A stretch of DNA of 11,077 nucleotides from Clostridia bacterium (GCA_017414725.1 JAFQKZ010000112.1:1-11077); one strand, 5' to 3'; shown: positions 1-6,825, counted from the stretch's first letter. The notes: a model not told the origin generated them from the letters alone. Translations and numbers: made by a program.

Positions 1-6
1 TATAAT
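1..6 (+). promoter_or_regulatory. Possible sigma-A -10 box for the lipoprotein gene
   Basis: The window opens with TATAAT, a perfect -10 match. It would place a transcription start near position 13 and leave a leader of about 90 bases before the lipoprotein start. The -35 region lies outside the window, and in DNA this AT-rich a TATAAT match is weak evidence by itself. Confidence 0.3.
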
Positions 7-41
7 AAATTTCACAAATTTTGATATTTTTTTATTTTTGC

Positions 42-49
42 AAGGAGGT
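42..49 (+). promoter_or_regulatory. Orphan strong Shine-Dalgarno sequence in the leader
   Basis: AAGGAGGT is a near-perfect complement of the 16S rRNA 3' end. No ATG, GTG or TTG lies at a usable distance after it; the next bases are AAAAACGCCAAGCG. The lipoprotein has its own ribosome-binding site (GGAGG at 90-94, nine bases before the ATG at 104). The element could be a ribosome standby site, part of a leader structure, the start of a tiny ORF with a rare start codon, or a chance match. Confidence 0.35.
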
Positions 50-103
50 AAAAAACGCCAAGCGATTTCTATTATTTTTAAAGTATTACGGAGGGGTATT
101 TTC

Positions 104-1057
104 ATGACAAAAATCGAAAAAATCAAGAAAATTGGTTCTATGTTTTTGGCAACAAGTATAGCGCTTACGTTTTGTTCATGCGACAAAAAAAGTTCAGAAA
201 ACGGTAACTCTACTGGGAGTTCTAATAGTACATCTTCTAATAATGTAAATAGCAAAACAGCAGTTGCATATCATGCTCCGGAAGCAATTAAAAATCGTGG
301 TGAATTAAACGTAGGCGTCCCGTCAGACGAAAATTTTACGTTTTTTAAAGATAAAGATGGAAATAATTCGGGATACGCTGTAAATTTTTCTGAGGAAATC
401 GCTAAAAAAATCGGTGAAAACGTAAAAGTAAATTATGTATCAAAATCTTCTGCAGAACTTCTGGATTCGGTATCTAATGGCGATATAGATCTTGCTATTG
501 GATCTTTTGACAATGCTGGGATTTTAAAGAAAAATTTCTCTGTATCGAATTCTTATTGGCCAATGACCGTAGATCCGATTTTTGTTTATGCAAAAAACGG
601 CCAAGAGTCTAATTATACAGAAGAATCTAGCTTGAAAAACAAAAAGATTGCTGTTGAAAGCGGTTCTGATGAATCCGCGTTTGTTTCCAATTTTGTACCT
701 GATGCAGAATTAATAGAATGCGATAATATCGAAGCATGTGTAGAAAAAGTTTTAAACGGCGAAGCAGATTTAATTGCTTCTAAAGATGCTGAATGGAGTG
801 GTACCGGAACTGAAAGCGATAATAAAGATAATCCGGATATTTCAAAATGTTCTGTAACTATACCTGCCAATCCCGAAGATATTGGTATGTTTATACCTGT
901 AATGCTTGGCAACACAGAACTTGTAGACTTACTTAATAATTTAGTTAACGAATTGTCAGAAAGTAATAAAGTAAGTTCATGGATTTTTGATAGCTACAGT
1001 AAATTTAGTAATTTAGACAATTCGAATGACAAAATAGAAGAAGAAACACAAAACTAA
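104..1057 (+). CDS. ABC transporter substrate-binding lipoprotein, amino-acid type (SBP_bac_3 family)
   Basis: 317 residues. The ATG at 104 is chosen because GGAGG precedes it by nine bases and it gives a proper lipoprotein signal: charged MTKIEKIKK, hydrophobic residues 13-23, then FCSC with Cys26 as the likely lipidated residue (Phe at -3 is not canonical). A Ser/Asn/Gly-rich linker (about 28-52) tethers the domain to the membrane. The binding domain begins with IKNRGELNVGVPSD (62-75). It continues with the family-like stretches GYAVNFSEEIAKKIG (90-104), SVSNGDIDLAIGSF (122-135), KKIAVESGSDESAF (180-193) and VLNGEADLIAS (216-226). This fits the periplasmic-binding-protein type 3 family, which delivers polar amino acids to an ABC permease. 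No permease or ATPase gene follows; a terminator does, so the gene looks solo within the window. The exact ligand cannot be read from the sequence. Confidence 0.85.
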   Translation: MTKIEKIKKIGSMFLATSIALTFCSCDKKSSENGNSTGSSNSTSSNNVNSKTAVAYHAPEAIKNRGELNVGVPSDENFTFFKDKDGNNSGYAVNFSEEIAKKIGENVKVNYVSKSSAELLDSVSNGDIDLAIGSFDNAGILKKNFSVSNSYWPMTVDPIFVYAKNGQESNYTEESSLKNKKIAVESGSDESAFVSNFVPDAELIECDNIEACVEKVLNGEADLIASKDAEWSGTGTESDNKDNPDISKCSVTIPANPEDIGMFIPVMLGNTELVDLLNNLVNELSESNKVSSWIFDSYSKFSNLDNSNDKIEEETQN

Positions 1058-1081
1058 ATAATATATAAAAAATTGTACTTA

Positions 1082-1122
1082 GAAATACAGTCTTTGATTA
1101 TAACAGGACTGTATTTTATTTT
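1082..1122 (+). terminator. Rho-independent terminator of the lipoprotein gene
   Basis: AAATACAGTC (1083-1092) pairs perfectly with GACTGTATTT (1107-1116). The stem extends inward by a U-G and a U-A pair to give about 12 bp with a loop of about 10 bases. A T-rich run (TTTATTTT) follows at once. It lies 25 bases after the lipoprotein stop and closes that transcript. Confidence 0.8.
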
Positions 1123-1147
1123 GAATTTTAATCAAAAAATATATAAT
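1121..1147 (+). promoter_or_regulatory. Possible sigma-A promoter for the VOC-ASCH-radA unit
   Basis: TTGAAT at 1121-1126 (-35-like) and TATAAT at 1142-1147 (perfect -10) are 15 bases apart, shorter than the ideal 17. The pair lies right after the terminator and about 39 bases before the VOC start, where a new promoter would be expected. The spacing and the AT-rich background keep confidence low. Confidence 0.35.
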
Positions 1148-1185
1148 TAAAATATATGATATTAAAAAAATTGGAGTGCAAATAA

Positions 1186-1560
1186 TTGAACTTTCAACAA
1201 ACGCACAGTATTTTTCCGGTTCCTGATATAGAAAAAACAACTGAATTTTATACAAACAAACTAGGATTTCGGGCTGAGAAATATTTAACTTGCACAGAAC
1301 CACATGTTTGTTTATATAAAGATAATATTGAGATTATACTTACGGATTCGACGAATCGCCCTGTTGTGCCCAACAGAGTTTTATATGGCTATGGTTATGA
1401 TATTTACATTATTACTTATCCGGACGAAAAGTTAATTGATTATTTTAAGAATCAGAATTTAAAAATAATAAAAGAAAGCACGAGTGACTATAACAACAAA
1501 GAAATAGTAATTGAAGATATAGATGGACGCTGGTTATGTTTTGGCGTGAAAATAAAATAA
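1186..1560 (+). CDS. VOC (glyoxalase/bleomycin-resistance fold) family protein
   Basis: 124 residues. The start is TTG with GGAG at 1173-1176, nine bases upstream. The in-frame ATG at 1156 is ruled out because TAA sits directly before the TTG. The protein opens with FPVPDIEKTTEFYTNKLGF (10-28), the classic first beta-alpha unit of the VOC fold, and ends with EIVIEDIDGRWLCFG (106-120), the matching last strand (typically 'DPDGN.l.f'). Candidate metal or ligand residues by family position are His7, Glu49 and Glu110, but I cannot tell whether a metal is bound. VOC proteins include glyoxalases, dioxygenases and drug-sequestering proteins; length and a single domain fit the small binding-protein class acting as a dimer. 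It leads a probable operon with the ASCH gene and radA. The substrate is unknown. Confidence 0.8.
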   Translation: MNFQQTHSIFPVPDIEKTTEFYTNKLGFRAEKYLTCTEPHVCLYKDNIEIILTDSTNRPVVPNRVLYGYGYDIYIITYPDEKLIDYFKNQNLKIIKESTSDYNNKEIVIEDIDGRWLCFGVKIK

Positions 1561-1593
1561 TTCTTGTTTGTACAAGGGGAATTTAAAAAAGTC

Positions 1594-1971
1594 ATGACAA
1601 ACAACATACATGTTTTGAATATAGTTAATAATAACCAAATGCCGTTTTTACAGTATATAAAAAATGGTATAAAAAAAGCTGAATGTAGAATTGCGAGTGA
1701 TAAAATCAGGAAATTCAAAATACGTGACAAACTTAAGCTTAGAAATAATCAAGAATTTATTGTTTGTGATATAGTTTTCATGAATTTTTATAAGAATTTT
1801 GAAGATATGATATATTCTGAAGGTTTAAAAAATCTTGTGCCATTTGTTGATACTGTAGAAGATGGTCTTGAAATTTACAATTCTTTTCCAGGTTCAGAGC
1901 GAGTCACAAAACTAGGATGTTGCGCTATAGGAGTAAAATATATTACAGGGAAATTAAATTTTGAATTGTAA
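1594..1971 (+). CDS. ASCH domain-containing protein
   Basis: 125 residues from ATG 1594. An in-frame TTG at 1564 would add ten residues but has no ribosome-binding site before it; AAGGGGA at 1574-1580 lies 13 bases before the ATG, rather far. The diagnostic ASCH motif GxKxxExR is present as Gly25-Lys27-Glu30-Arg32. After it come the beta-barrel strands FKIRDKLKLRN and EFIVCDIVFMNFYKNFEDM (41-72), and the late segment with YNSFP and LGCCAIGVKYI (95-117). ASCH domains resemble PUA domains. They are proposed RNA-binding modules, and some characterised members are nucleoside or acetylcytidine amidohydrolases. Which applies here cannot be read. It sits 33 bases after the VOC gene and 32 before radA on the same strand, so co-transcription is likely. 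Confidence 0.75.
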   Translation: MTNNIHVLNIVNNNQMPFLQYIKNGIKKAECRIASDKIRKFKIRDKLKLRNNQEFIVCDIVFMNFYKNFEDMIYSEGLKNLVPFVDTVEDGLEIYNSFPGSERVTKLGCCAIGVKYITGKLNFEL

Positions 1972-2003
1972 TTACTAAAAATAATAAAGGAAGAATGGAT
2001 TTT

Positions 2004-3386
2004 ATGAACAAAAAAATCAAAAGCGTGTTTGTGTGCTCGGAATGCGGATTCGAGTCTGCGAAATGGAACGGAATATGCCCGTCATGTAACCAGGGAAATA
2101 CTATGATTGAAGAGATACGCGATACAAGTATTTCAAAAACTAAAAACAAATCTGCGAGTCAAATTTTTACCAGCTCGAATATCACGCAAGTTTCGATGAA
2201 CAGCATAGATATCAATGAAGAAACGCGGTATTTTACGAATATTAAAGAGCTTGACAGAGTTTTTGGAGGCGGCATAGTCAAAGGCTCGCTGAGTTTACTA
2301 GGCGGTACTCCGGGTATAGGAAAATCTACTTTATTGTTACAAATATGCAAATATTTAGATAATAATTTAAAAATTTTGTACGTATCCGGCGAAGAATCTA
2401 AAAGACAGATTAAGATGCGTGCCTCGAGATTGGAAATAAACAATAATAATTTGTTTTTGATGACAGAAACAAATATAAATTTAATAATTTCCGAAGCTGA
2501 GTTCACGAAACCCGATATTTTGATAATCGACTCGATACAGACTATGAGCAATCCGGACTCTTCGTCTTTTCCCGGAAGTGTCACACAAGTAAAAGAATGC
2601 GCAAATTTCTTGTTAAAACTATCCAAATCTTTGGATATTACGGTAATCATAATTGGCCATGTTAACAAAGACGGAGCGATCGCAGGCCCAAAAGTTTTAG
2701 AGCACATGGTCGACACAGTATTATATTTCGAGGGCGATAATCAGACTTCATATAGAATACTGCGTGCTGTAAAAAACCGACATGGGTCTACGAACGAAAT
2801 CGGCGTTTTTTCGATGAACAAAAACGGTCTTGGAGAGATTGAAAACCCGTCAGAGTTGTTGCTATCAGGAAAACCCGAGGGCGTTTCGGGGATTTGCGTC
2901 GCATGCGTAATGGAGGGCACAAGGCCGATTCTGACGGAAGTTCAAGCACTTGTGACACCTACGAATTTTGGAAATCCCAGACGCATGTCAACAGGTTTTG
3001 ATTACAACAGAATGGCACTAATTTTAGCAGTTTTAGAAAAGCGCGCCGGATATTATTTTTCGTCAATGGACGCATACATAAATATTGTAGGCGGGCTAAA
3101 ACTTGAGGAGCCCGCAGCGGATTTATCAGTCGCGATCGCGCTTGTTTCGAGCCTAAAAGACATAATTATCGGTAATAATTTCATGGCTTTTGGAGAAATT
3201 GGGCTAGCCGGAGAAATTCGGGCTGTGTCGAACTGCGAACTTAGAATTCGAGAGGCTTCAAGACTAGGTTTTTTAACATGTATAATACCGTATCAAAATT
3301 ATAATTCAATAAACAATAAACAATATTATAATATTAAAATAATTGGCGTAAGAAATATCAGAGAAGCGATAGAGTATATTACTTAA
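2004..3386 (+). CDS. radA: DNA repair protein RadA (RecA-like/Lon-like ATPase)
   Basis: 460 residues, full family length. AAAGGAAG at 1986-1993 is ten bases before ATG 2004 but only one before ATG 1995, so 2004 is preferred. Domains in order: a four-cysteine zinc finger (Cys11, Cys14, Cys25, Cys28); a RecA-like ATPase with Walker A GTPGIGKST (Gly101-Thr109) and Walker B DILIIDS (171-177); the RadA-specific motif at 257-261, here KNRHG rather than the usual KNRFG; and a C-terminal Lon-protease-like domain (about 363-440) with GGLKLEEPAADLSVAIAL and GEIGLAGEIRAV but no protease role. RadA helps process recombination intermediates as a DnaB-like helicase on D-loops in the cytoplasm. The gene ends tail to tail with spoIIIAH, sharing TTAA. 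GC content is high in the middle (about 58% at 2881-2940) and low at the end (about 15% at 3301-3360). Confidence 0.96.
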   Translation: MNKKIKSVFVCSECGFESAKWNGICPSCNQGNTMIEEIRDTSISKTKNKSASQIFTSSNITQVSMNSIDINEETRYFTNIKELDRVFGGGIVKGSLSLLGGTPGIGKSTLLLQICKYLDNNLKILYVSGEESKRQIKMRASRLEINNNNLFLMTETNINLIISEAEFTKPDILIIDSIQTMSNPDSSSFPGSVTQVKECANFLLKLSKSLDITVIIIGHVNKDGAIAGPKVLEHMVDTVLYFEGDNQTSYRILRAVKNRHGSTNEIGVFSMNKNGLGEIENPSELLLSGKPEGVSGICVACVMEGTRPILTEVQALVTPTNFGNPRRMSTGFDYNRMALILAVLEKRAGYYFSSMDAYINIVGGLKLEEPAADLSVAIALVSSLKDIIIGNNFMAFGEIGLAGEIRAVSNCELRIREASRLGFLTCIIPYQNYNSINNKQYYNIKIIGVRNIREAIEYIT

Positions 3387-3940
3387 TTTTTGTTTTCAAA
3401 TTTAGCTTCGATAATTTTAATTTTCGAACCTGGAATATTAGTCTGACTAGTCACAATGTCTTTTATGATCATGACAGAATTTTCGTTTATAGTGCCTGGA
3501 TTTACTATAATATTGCACTCGTTATTGTGAATAATAGCCAAACATTCTGCAAAGTCTTTAGATTTTAATAAATTTTCGATATTAGATTCTTCTTGAATAT
3601 TTTTAGAAATATTTTCCAAATCCTGCATTAATTTTTCTTTAACTTCGAGATTAATGTTAGGCGTAGAAATTAGCGATTTCAATTTTTCCTGAGCTTCATC
3701 ACGAGCTTTTTGGCGATTCATTTGAGCTTCAGTGAAATATTTTTTAGTGCTGTCTGGGATTGACTTGTCAGATATATTAGAGCTATTCACGTATTTTGCT
3801 TCGCCCAATTCTTCACCGGAACTTAACATATTTGTAACCTGAAGATTTTTGCTATCCGAGAATTGCCAATTCAAATAAACCGCAGCACTTAGAGCTACTA
3901 CAAGCGAAGCCAAAATTAGTTGACGTTTACGAAATTTCAT
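3383..3940 (-). CDS. spoIIIAH: Stage III sporulation protein AH (SpoIIIA-SpoIIQ channel ring protein)
   Basis: 185 residues, against about 218 in Bacillus subtilis. ATG at 3940 follows GGAGG by a short spacer. The N-terminus MKFRKRQLILASLVVALSAA (1-20) and following VYLNWQF is the recognised SpoIIIAH start: a short basic cytoplasmic tail and one membrane segment (about 7-23). Next comes a Ser/Lys/Glu-rich linker (about 28-75), then a C-terminal domain predicted to be the YscJ/FliF-like ring-building fold, including the late stretch CNIIVNPGTINENSVMIIKDIV. In the known system SpoIIIAH sits in the mother-cell membrane facing the forespore and binds SpoIIQ across the intermembrane space, forming the channel that keeps the forespore active. 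It is last in the spoIIIA series, 38 bases after spoIIIAG. SpoIIQ is not in this window. Confidence 0.93.
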   Translation of the reverse strand: MKFRKRQLILASLVVALSAAVYLNWQFSDSKNLQVTNMLSSGEELGEAKYVNSSNISDKSIPDSTKKYFTEAQMNRQKARDEAQEKLKSLISTPNINLEVKEKLMQDLENISKNIQEESNIENLLKSKDFAECLAIIHNNECNIIVNPGTINENSVMIIKDIVTSQTNIPGSKIKIIEAKFENKN

Positions 3941-3978
3941 ATATATTCCTCCGAATTTTATAAATAATACACAAAAAA

Positions 3979-4548
3979 TTAATTAGATTTAGTAACACAA
4001 ACATGTGTTGAATTTATATTAAGGACAGTGGTGACCGCCTCAATGATTCTTTTTTTAACTAAAACATCATCGCCTCCGGGGCAAATCACTAACACTCCTT
4101 TAACTTTTGGTTCAATTTCTGTTAAAACCACGGCTTTTTCAGCACCGTTAGAATCTTTAATCGTCATAAATTTTCGTTCACAGTCATCAGTTTCTTTTTT
4201 TCTGGTAATTTCGCCATTAGACTTGTCTTCAGAAGCGAGCTTGTTAATTTTTTCCTCAGTAGCGTAAATAATTTCGGAATTATTCTCGAAAGTAATCAAG
4301 ATTTTAGCTTTACCCGCTCCATGAATACTAGATATAATTTTTTCTAAATTTTGTTCAAGTTGCACACGTTTTTCTTCTAAGTTAACAATTTTACTATTAA
4401 TATTATTATTTTTTTGGCTTGATTTACTAAACACATTGCTCATAAGAACCAGTAATATTCCCAAAGCTCCGATTATTACAATTATTTTAACATGATGTTC
4501 ATGCAATATTTTGATTACGTCCGATTTTTTGACATTCTTTAAATTCAC
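3979..4548 (-). CDS. spoIIIAG: Stage III sporulation protein AG (channel ring protein)
   Basis: 189 residues, against about 229 in B. subtilis. The start is GTG at 4548 with AAGGAGA just upstream; an ATG two bases earlier (4550) is out of frame and runs straight into TGA. The order is a short cytoplasmic tail, one membrane segment (about 20-38), a coiled-coil-prone stretch (about 50-75) and the family core. Hallmarks are GAGKAKILITFENN (77-90), YATEEKIN (95-102) and EIEPKVKGVLVICPGGDD (144-161), the last being the most conserved part of the family. SpoIIIAG of B. subtilis forms a large ring through a ring-building motif with a beta-rich insertion, and residues about 100-140 are the likely counterpart here. 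It acts in the mother-cell membrane with SpoIIIAH and SpoIIIAF. Confidence 0.94.
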   Translation of the reverse strand: MNLKNVKKSDVIKILHEHHVKIIVIIGALGILLVLMSNVFSKSSQKNNNINSKIVNLEEKRVQLEQNLEKIISSIHGAGKAKILITFENNSEIIYATEEKINKLASEDKSNGEITRKKETDDCERKFMTIKDSNGAEKAVVLTEIEPKVKGVLVICPGGDDVLVKKRIIEAVTTVLNINSTHVCVTKSN

Positions 4549-4561
4549 ATTAAATCTCCTT
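4546..4561 (-). promoter_or_regulatory. Start region of spoIIIAG with overlapping AUG-UGA start-stop
   Basis: Read on the minus strand, the sequence is AAGGAGATTTAATGTGAA. The Shine-Dalgarno AGGAG is followed by ATG-TGA, and the real GTG start overlaps this pair in another frame. A ribosome choosing the ATG would make one residue and stop. The arrangement is seen directly; any regulatory effect is inference. Confidence 0.55.
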
Positions 4562-4576
4562 GAAATTTAGTATTTT

Positions 4577-5056
4577 TTAGATTTCTATAATCTCAGATAG
4601 TATACCAAATTTTTCCATCACCTTTCTATGTATATCAGACTTCAACGAAATATATTTTTTATTTACATATATTTTTGCTCTAATAATTTCTATGCAGTTG
4701 TCCGAGTTAATATCCATAAAAATTTCGATTTTTTCAGGGGAAATTTGTTCTTTTTTTAGTTCATCTAATATCAAATTTTTAATATTAGATTTAGATAAAT
4801 CTAAGAATTGATTATTAATATTTTGGCTGAATTCTAAATTTTGATTAAAACCATCAAATTTGTCGTCAAAAACTTCATCAAAATTTAACATTTTGCTTTT
4901 CCCGGTAACGGGTAAAATTAGTACACAAATCATAAATAAACACAATATACTATGCATAATTTTAGACATTTTGCCTATAGGAACTAAAAATTCTATCAGG
5001 ACCGAAACTACGCAAGCAACTATAATATTTACTGACATGTTTTTTATTAAATCCAT
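4577..5056 (-). CDS. spoIIIAF: Stage III sporulation protein AF
   Basis: 159 residues from ATG 5056, against about 206 in B. subtilis. This ATG lies one base after the spoIIIAE stop, with GGGTGG upstream inside the end of spoIIIAE. A GTG at 5068 would add four residues and overlap spoIIIAE by 11 bases, but has no ribosome-binding site. The N-terminus MDLIKNMSVNIIVACVVSVL (1-20) continues into IEFLVP, with a second membrane segment LCLFMICVLILPV (38-50). This is the typical two-helix anchor of the family. The soluble remainder (about 51-159) carries the expected ring-building fold, with NIKNLILDELKKEQ and IEIIRAKIYVN. It is thought to form part of the ring stack of the SpoIIIA channel on the mother-cell side. 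Tight spacing implies translational coupling with spoIIIAE. Confidence 0.9.
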   Translation of the reverse strand: MDLIKNMSVNIIVACVVSVLIEFLVPIGKMSKIMHSILCLFMICVLILPVTGKSKMLNFDEVFDDKFDGFNQNLEFSQNINNQFLDLSKSNIKNLILDELKKEQISPEKIEIFMDINSDNCIEIIRAKIYVNKKYISLKSDIHRKVMEKFGILSEIIEI

Positions 5057-5057
5057 A

Positions 5058-6218
5058 TTATTTGCCACCCATAATCATAACAATAGCAGAGGAAACTATT
5101 AAAATAACAGCAACGAATACCAAAACTGATATTAACAAAGACATGATTTTGGCTATAGATTTCAACATATTTGTAACTTTTTCTACACCAAAAATTTCAC
5201 TTACACAAGCCGAAATATTAAGTGATACTGACCATAGAAAGCACTCAATAATACTTGGCAAAAACATGAGCATACCAACCAAAATTCCAAAAACGCCAGT
5301 GCTAGATTTTAGTAATTTTAGACAACCAGTGACTGTTCCAAAGGCGTCTGTAAGCATGCCTCCTACTACTGGTACGAAGCTGTTCAGCGCGAATTTGGCT
5401 GCAGACGTACCAACATTGTCTGTAGCACCAGCGACTAAATTTTGAAGAGTTAGTATGCCGGTAAAAATTACAGATACAAACCCCAAAACAGTTTTTATGA
5501 TTTTATAAAAATATTGTATTATTTTAGTTAAATCGAACGTATTGGTTAAACAAGAAATTAACGAAAGAGAAAATAATATATTTATAACAGGAACAACAAA
5601 ATATTCGAATATATAATTAATAATTTGCCCGGAAAATAATACCAAATTTTGGTAAAAAGTAGCTGTTACAGGTTGTCCAGACGCAATCATAATAGTTGAC
5701 ATAACGGGAGCGTAACACAACATAAAATTAACTATATTTTTAATTATATTTGATATATTACCAATACAACCAGAAACAGGATTAACCAGGCACAAACATA
5801 TACATAACAAACTAATAACAATCATAACTTTGTCGACGTTGTCATCAAGTTCAAAATTAAAAGATTTTATAGTTGCGTAAATTATTACTATAAAAACAAT
5901 TGTACACATAGTTTTTAATGGTTTAGAAATATTATTTTTAATTTTTTTAAATATAAAATTAAATATTTTTGATGGATTTATTCTTAAAAATTCTTGCCAA
6001 TTGCTAGTTTTTATACCAATATTTTCCAAATCTTTTGTAGTTTCATCAGGTGTATAGCTTGATAATTTGCTTACGCTACTAAGTTTAAGTTGTTGATTAT
6101 ATATTTCCTGTGAAACTTCAGGCACATCCAAAGCACTACAAATATTTTTATAAAACACAAAAAACAGTACAGATAAAGCTAAAAATACTAACCTTTTTAT
6201 AATTATTTTTTTGCTCAA
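5058..6218 (-). CDS. spoIIIAE: Stage III sporulation protein AE (polytopic membrane protein)
   Basis: 386 residues, near the usual length. The start is TTG at 6218, with AGGAG about ten bases upstream inside the last codons of spoIIIAD. A signal-like hydrophobic N-terminus (about 10-28) ends in CSA-LD, followed by a soluble segment (about 30-100). Then come roughly six to eight membrane segments, including about 102-118, 131-150, 164-182, 205-225, 243-260, 305-325 and 357-383. The recognised family signature FVPVVGGMLTDAFGTVTGCL is at 281-300, preceded by TSAAKFALNS. SpoIIIAE is the largest membrane subunit of the SpoIIIA complex and is thought to be part of its membrane export core, by loose likeness to secretion systems. 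It follows spoIIIAD by five bases and precedes spoIIIAF by one. Confidence 0.95.
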   Translation of the reverse strand: MSKKIIIKRLVFLALSVLFFVFYKNICSALDVPEVSQEIYNQQLKLSSVSKLSSYTPDETTKDLENIGIKTSNWQEFLRINPSKIFNFIFKKIKNNISKPLKTMCTIVFIVIIYATIKSFNFELDDNVDKVMIVISLLCICLCLVNPVSGCIGNISNIIKNIVNFMLCYAPVMSTIMIASGQPVTATFYQNLVLFSGQIINYIFEYFVVPVINILFSLSLISCLTNTFDLTKIIQYFYKIIKTVLGFVSVIFTGILTLQNLVAGATDNVGTSAAKFALNSFVPVVGGMLTDAFGTVTGCLKLLKSSTGVFGILVGMLMFLPSIIECFLWSVSLNISACVSEIFGVEKVTNMLKSIAKIMSLLISVLVFVAVILIVSSAIVMIMGGK

Positions 6219-6223
6219 TATTA

Positions 6224-6613
6224 TTATACTCCTAAAATTTTCATAGCAATAGACGCGATTTCGTTAAAAAACAGCAAAGAGAAAGTTAAAACCAGAATTT
6301 TCCCTACAATTTCAATTTTAGACGAGAGTGCGATTTCACCGACATCACGACATGCATCTGAAGCGAACTGAACCACAAAACAAACCCCTAGACTTTTGAA
6401 CAGCACAGAAACATATTTTTCAGGTATATTACATGACAAAATTAAGCTTTTGATCTGATTTAACACAATCATAACATTAGGCGCTAAATATAAAAATAAT
6501 ATTATGCTTATGCTAAGATTCAATATAAGAGAGTACTCTGGTAAATATCTTTTCAATAACATAGACACAACAGAAATTGCGCATATTACACCTATTAAAT
6601 TTAAACTTTTCAT
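6224..6613 (-). CDS. spoIIIAD: Stage III sporulation protein AD
   Basis: 129 residues, family length, from ATG 6613. Only a weak ribosome-binding site (AACGGT) is visible, so coupling to spoIIIAC, which ends 15 bases earlier, is likely. Membrane segments lie at about 4-20, 28-50, 66-84 and 101-125. The diagnostic stretch is SDACRDVGEIALSSKIEIVG (85-104), conserved in SpoIIIAD as a Cys-Arg-Asp core followed by Glu-rich helix and Gly-Lys. SpoIIIAC and SpoIIIAD are related to each other and are proposed to make a membrane platform of the SpoIIIA channel in the mother-cell membrane. The last codons hold the ribosome-binding site of spoIIIAE. Confidence 0.94.
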   Translation of the reverse strand: MKSLNLIGVICAISVVSMLLKRYLPEYSLILNLSISIILFLYLAPNVMIVLNQIKSLILSCNIPEKYVSVLFKSLGVCFVVQFASDACRDVGEIALSSKIEIVGKILVLTFSLLFFNEIASIAMKILGV

Positions 6614-6628
6614 AACATTTACCGTTAA

Positions 6629-6823
6629 TTATAAATCAAATATTGATTTTATTGTTTTAAAAAGCAAATCAATTTGCTGTATCACTATCATCAAAACCAC
6701 GATTAGCCCTGTCAAGGTTGTCATCATCGCTTGTTCTTCGCGTCCCGAACGTATTAAAACTTGGTTAAGTACAGCGACAATTATTCCTATAGCAGCAATC
6801 TTAAATATTAAATCTACGTTCAA
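6629..6823 (-). CDS. spoIIIAC: Stage III sporulation protein AC
   Basis: 64 residues, the normal size for this very small membrane protein. The start is TTG at 6823, the only in-frame start that gives the family N-terminus (MNVDLIFKIAAIGIIVAVLN, 1-20); no in-frame ATG lies upstream. The loop signature SGREEQAMMTTLTGLIVVLM (26-45) is characteristic and very conserved. There are two membrane segments (about 7-22 and 33-52). The ribosome-binding site is weak (AGAGAAG) and lies in the loop of a possible hairpin. It follows spoIIIAB by 28 bases. Its role is as a small subunit of the SpoIIIA membrane platform with SpoIIIAD. Confidence 0.95.
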   Translation of the reverse strand: MNVDLIFKIAAIGIIVAVLNQVLIRSGREEQAMMTTLTGLIVVLMIVIQQIDLLFKTIKSIFDL

Positions 6824-6825
6824 AT

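Noticed and set aside
613..915. A 100-codon minus-strand frame inside the lipoprotein gene
   Set aside because: It is a Ser/Leu/Ile-rich antisense shadow of a clear binding-protein gene with no ribosome-binding site.
1156..1185. A nine-codon ORF (ATG to TAA) ending directly before the VOC start
   Set aside because: It has no ribosome-binding site, and short frames are frequent in such AT-rich spacers; a leader peptide is possible but unsupported.
2159..2716. A 185-codon open frame on the minus strand inside radA
   Set aside because: It lies wholly within the well-matched radA frame, has no recognisable domain or good start signal, and follows from low stop density opposite the real gene.
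5062..5445. A 127-codon plus-strand frame inside spoIIIAE
   Set aside because: It is opposite the conserved spoIIIAE C-terminal half; its Thr/Ile/Pro-rich composition is what the reverse of membrane-protein codons gives.
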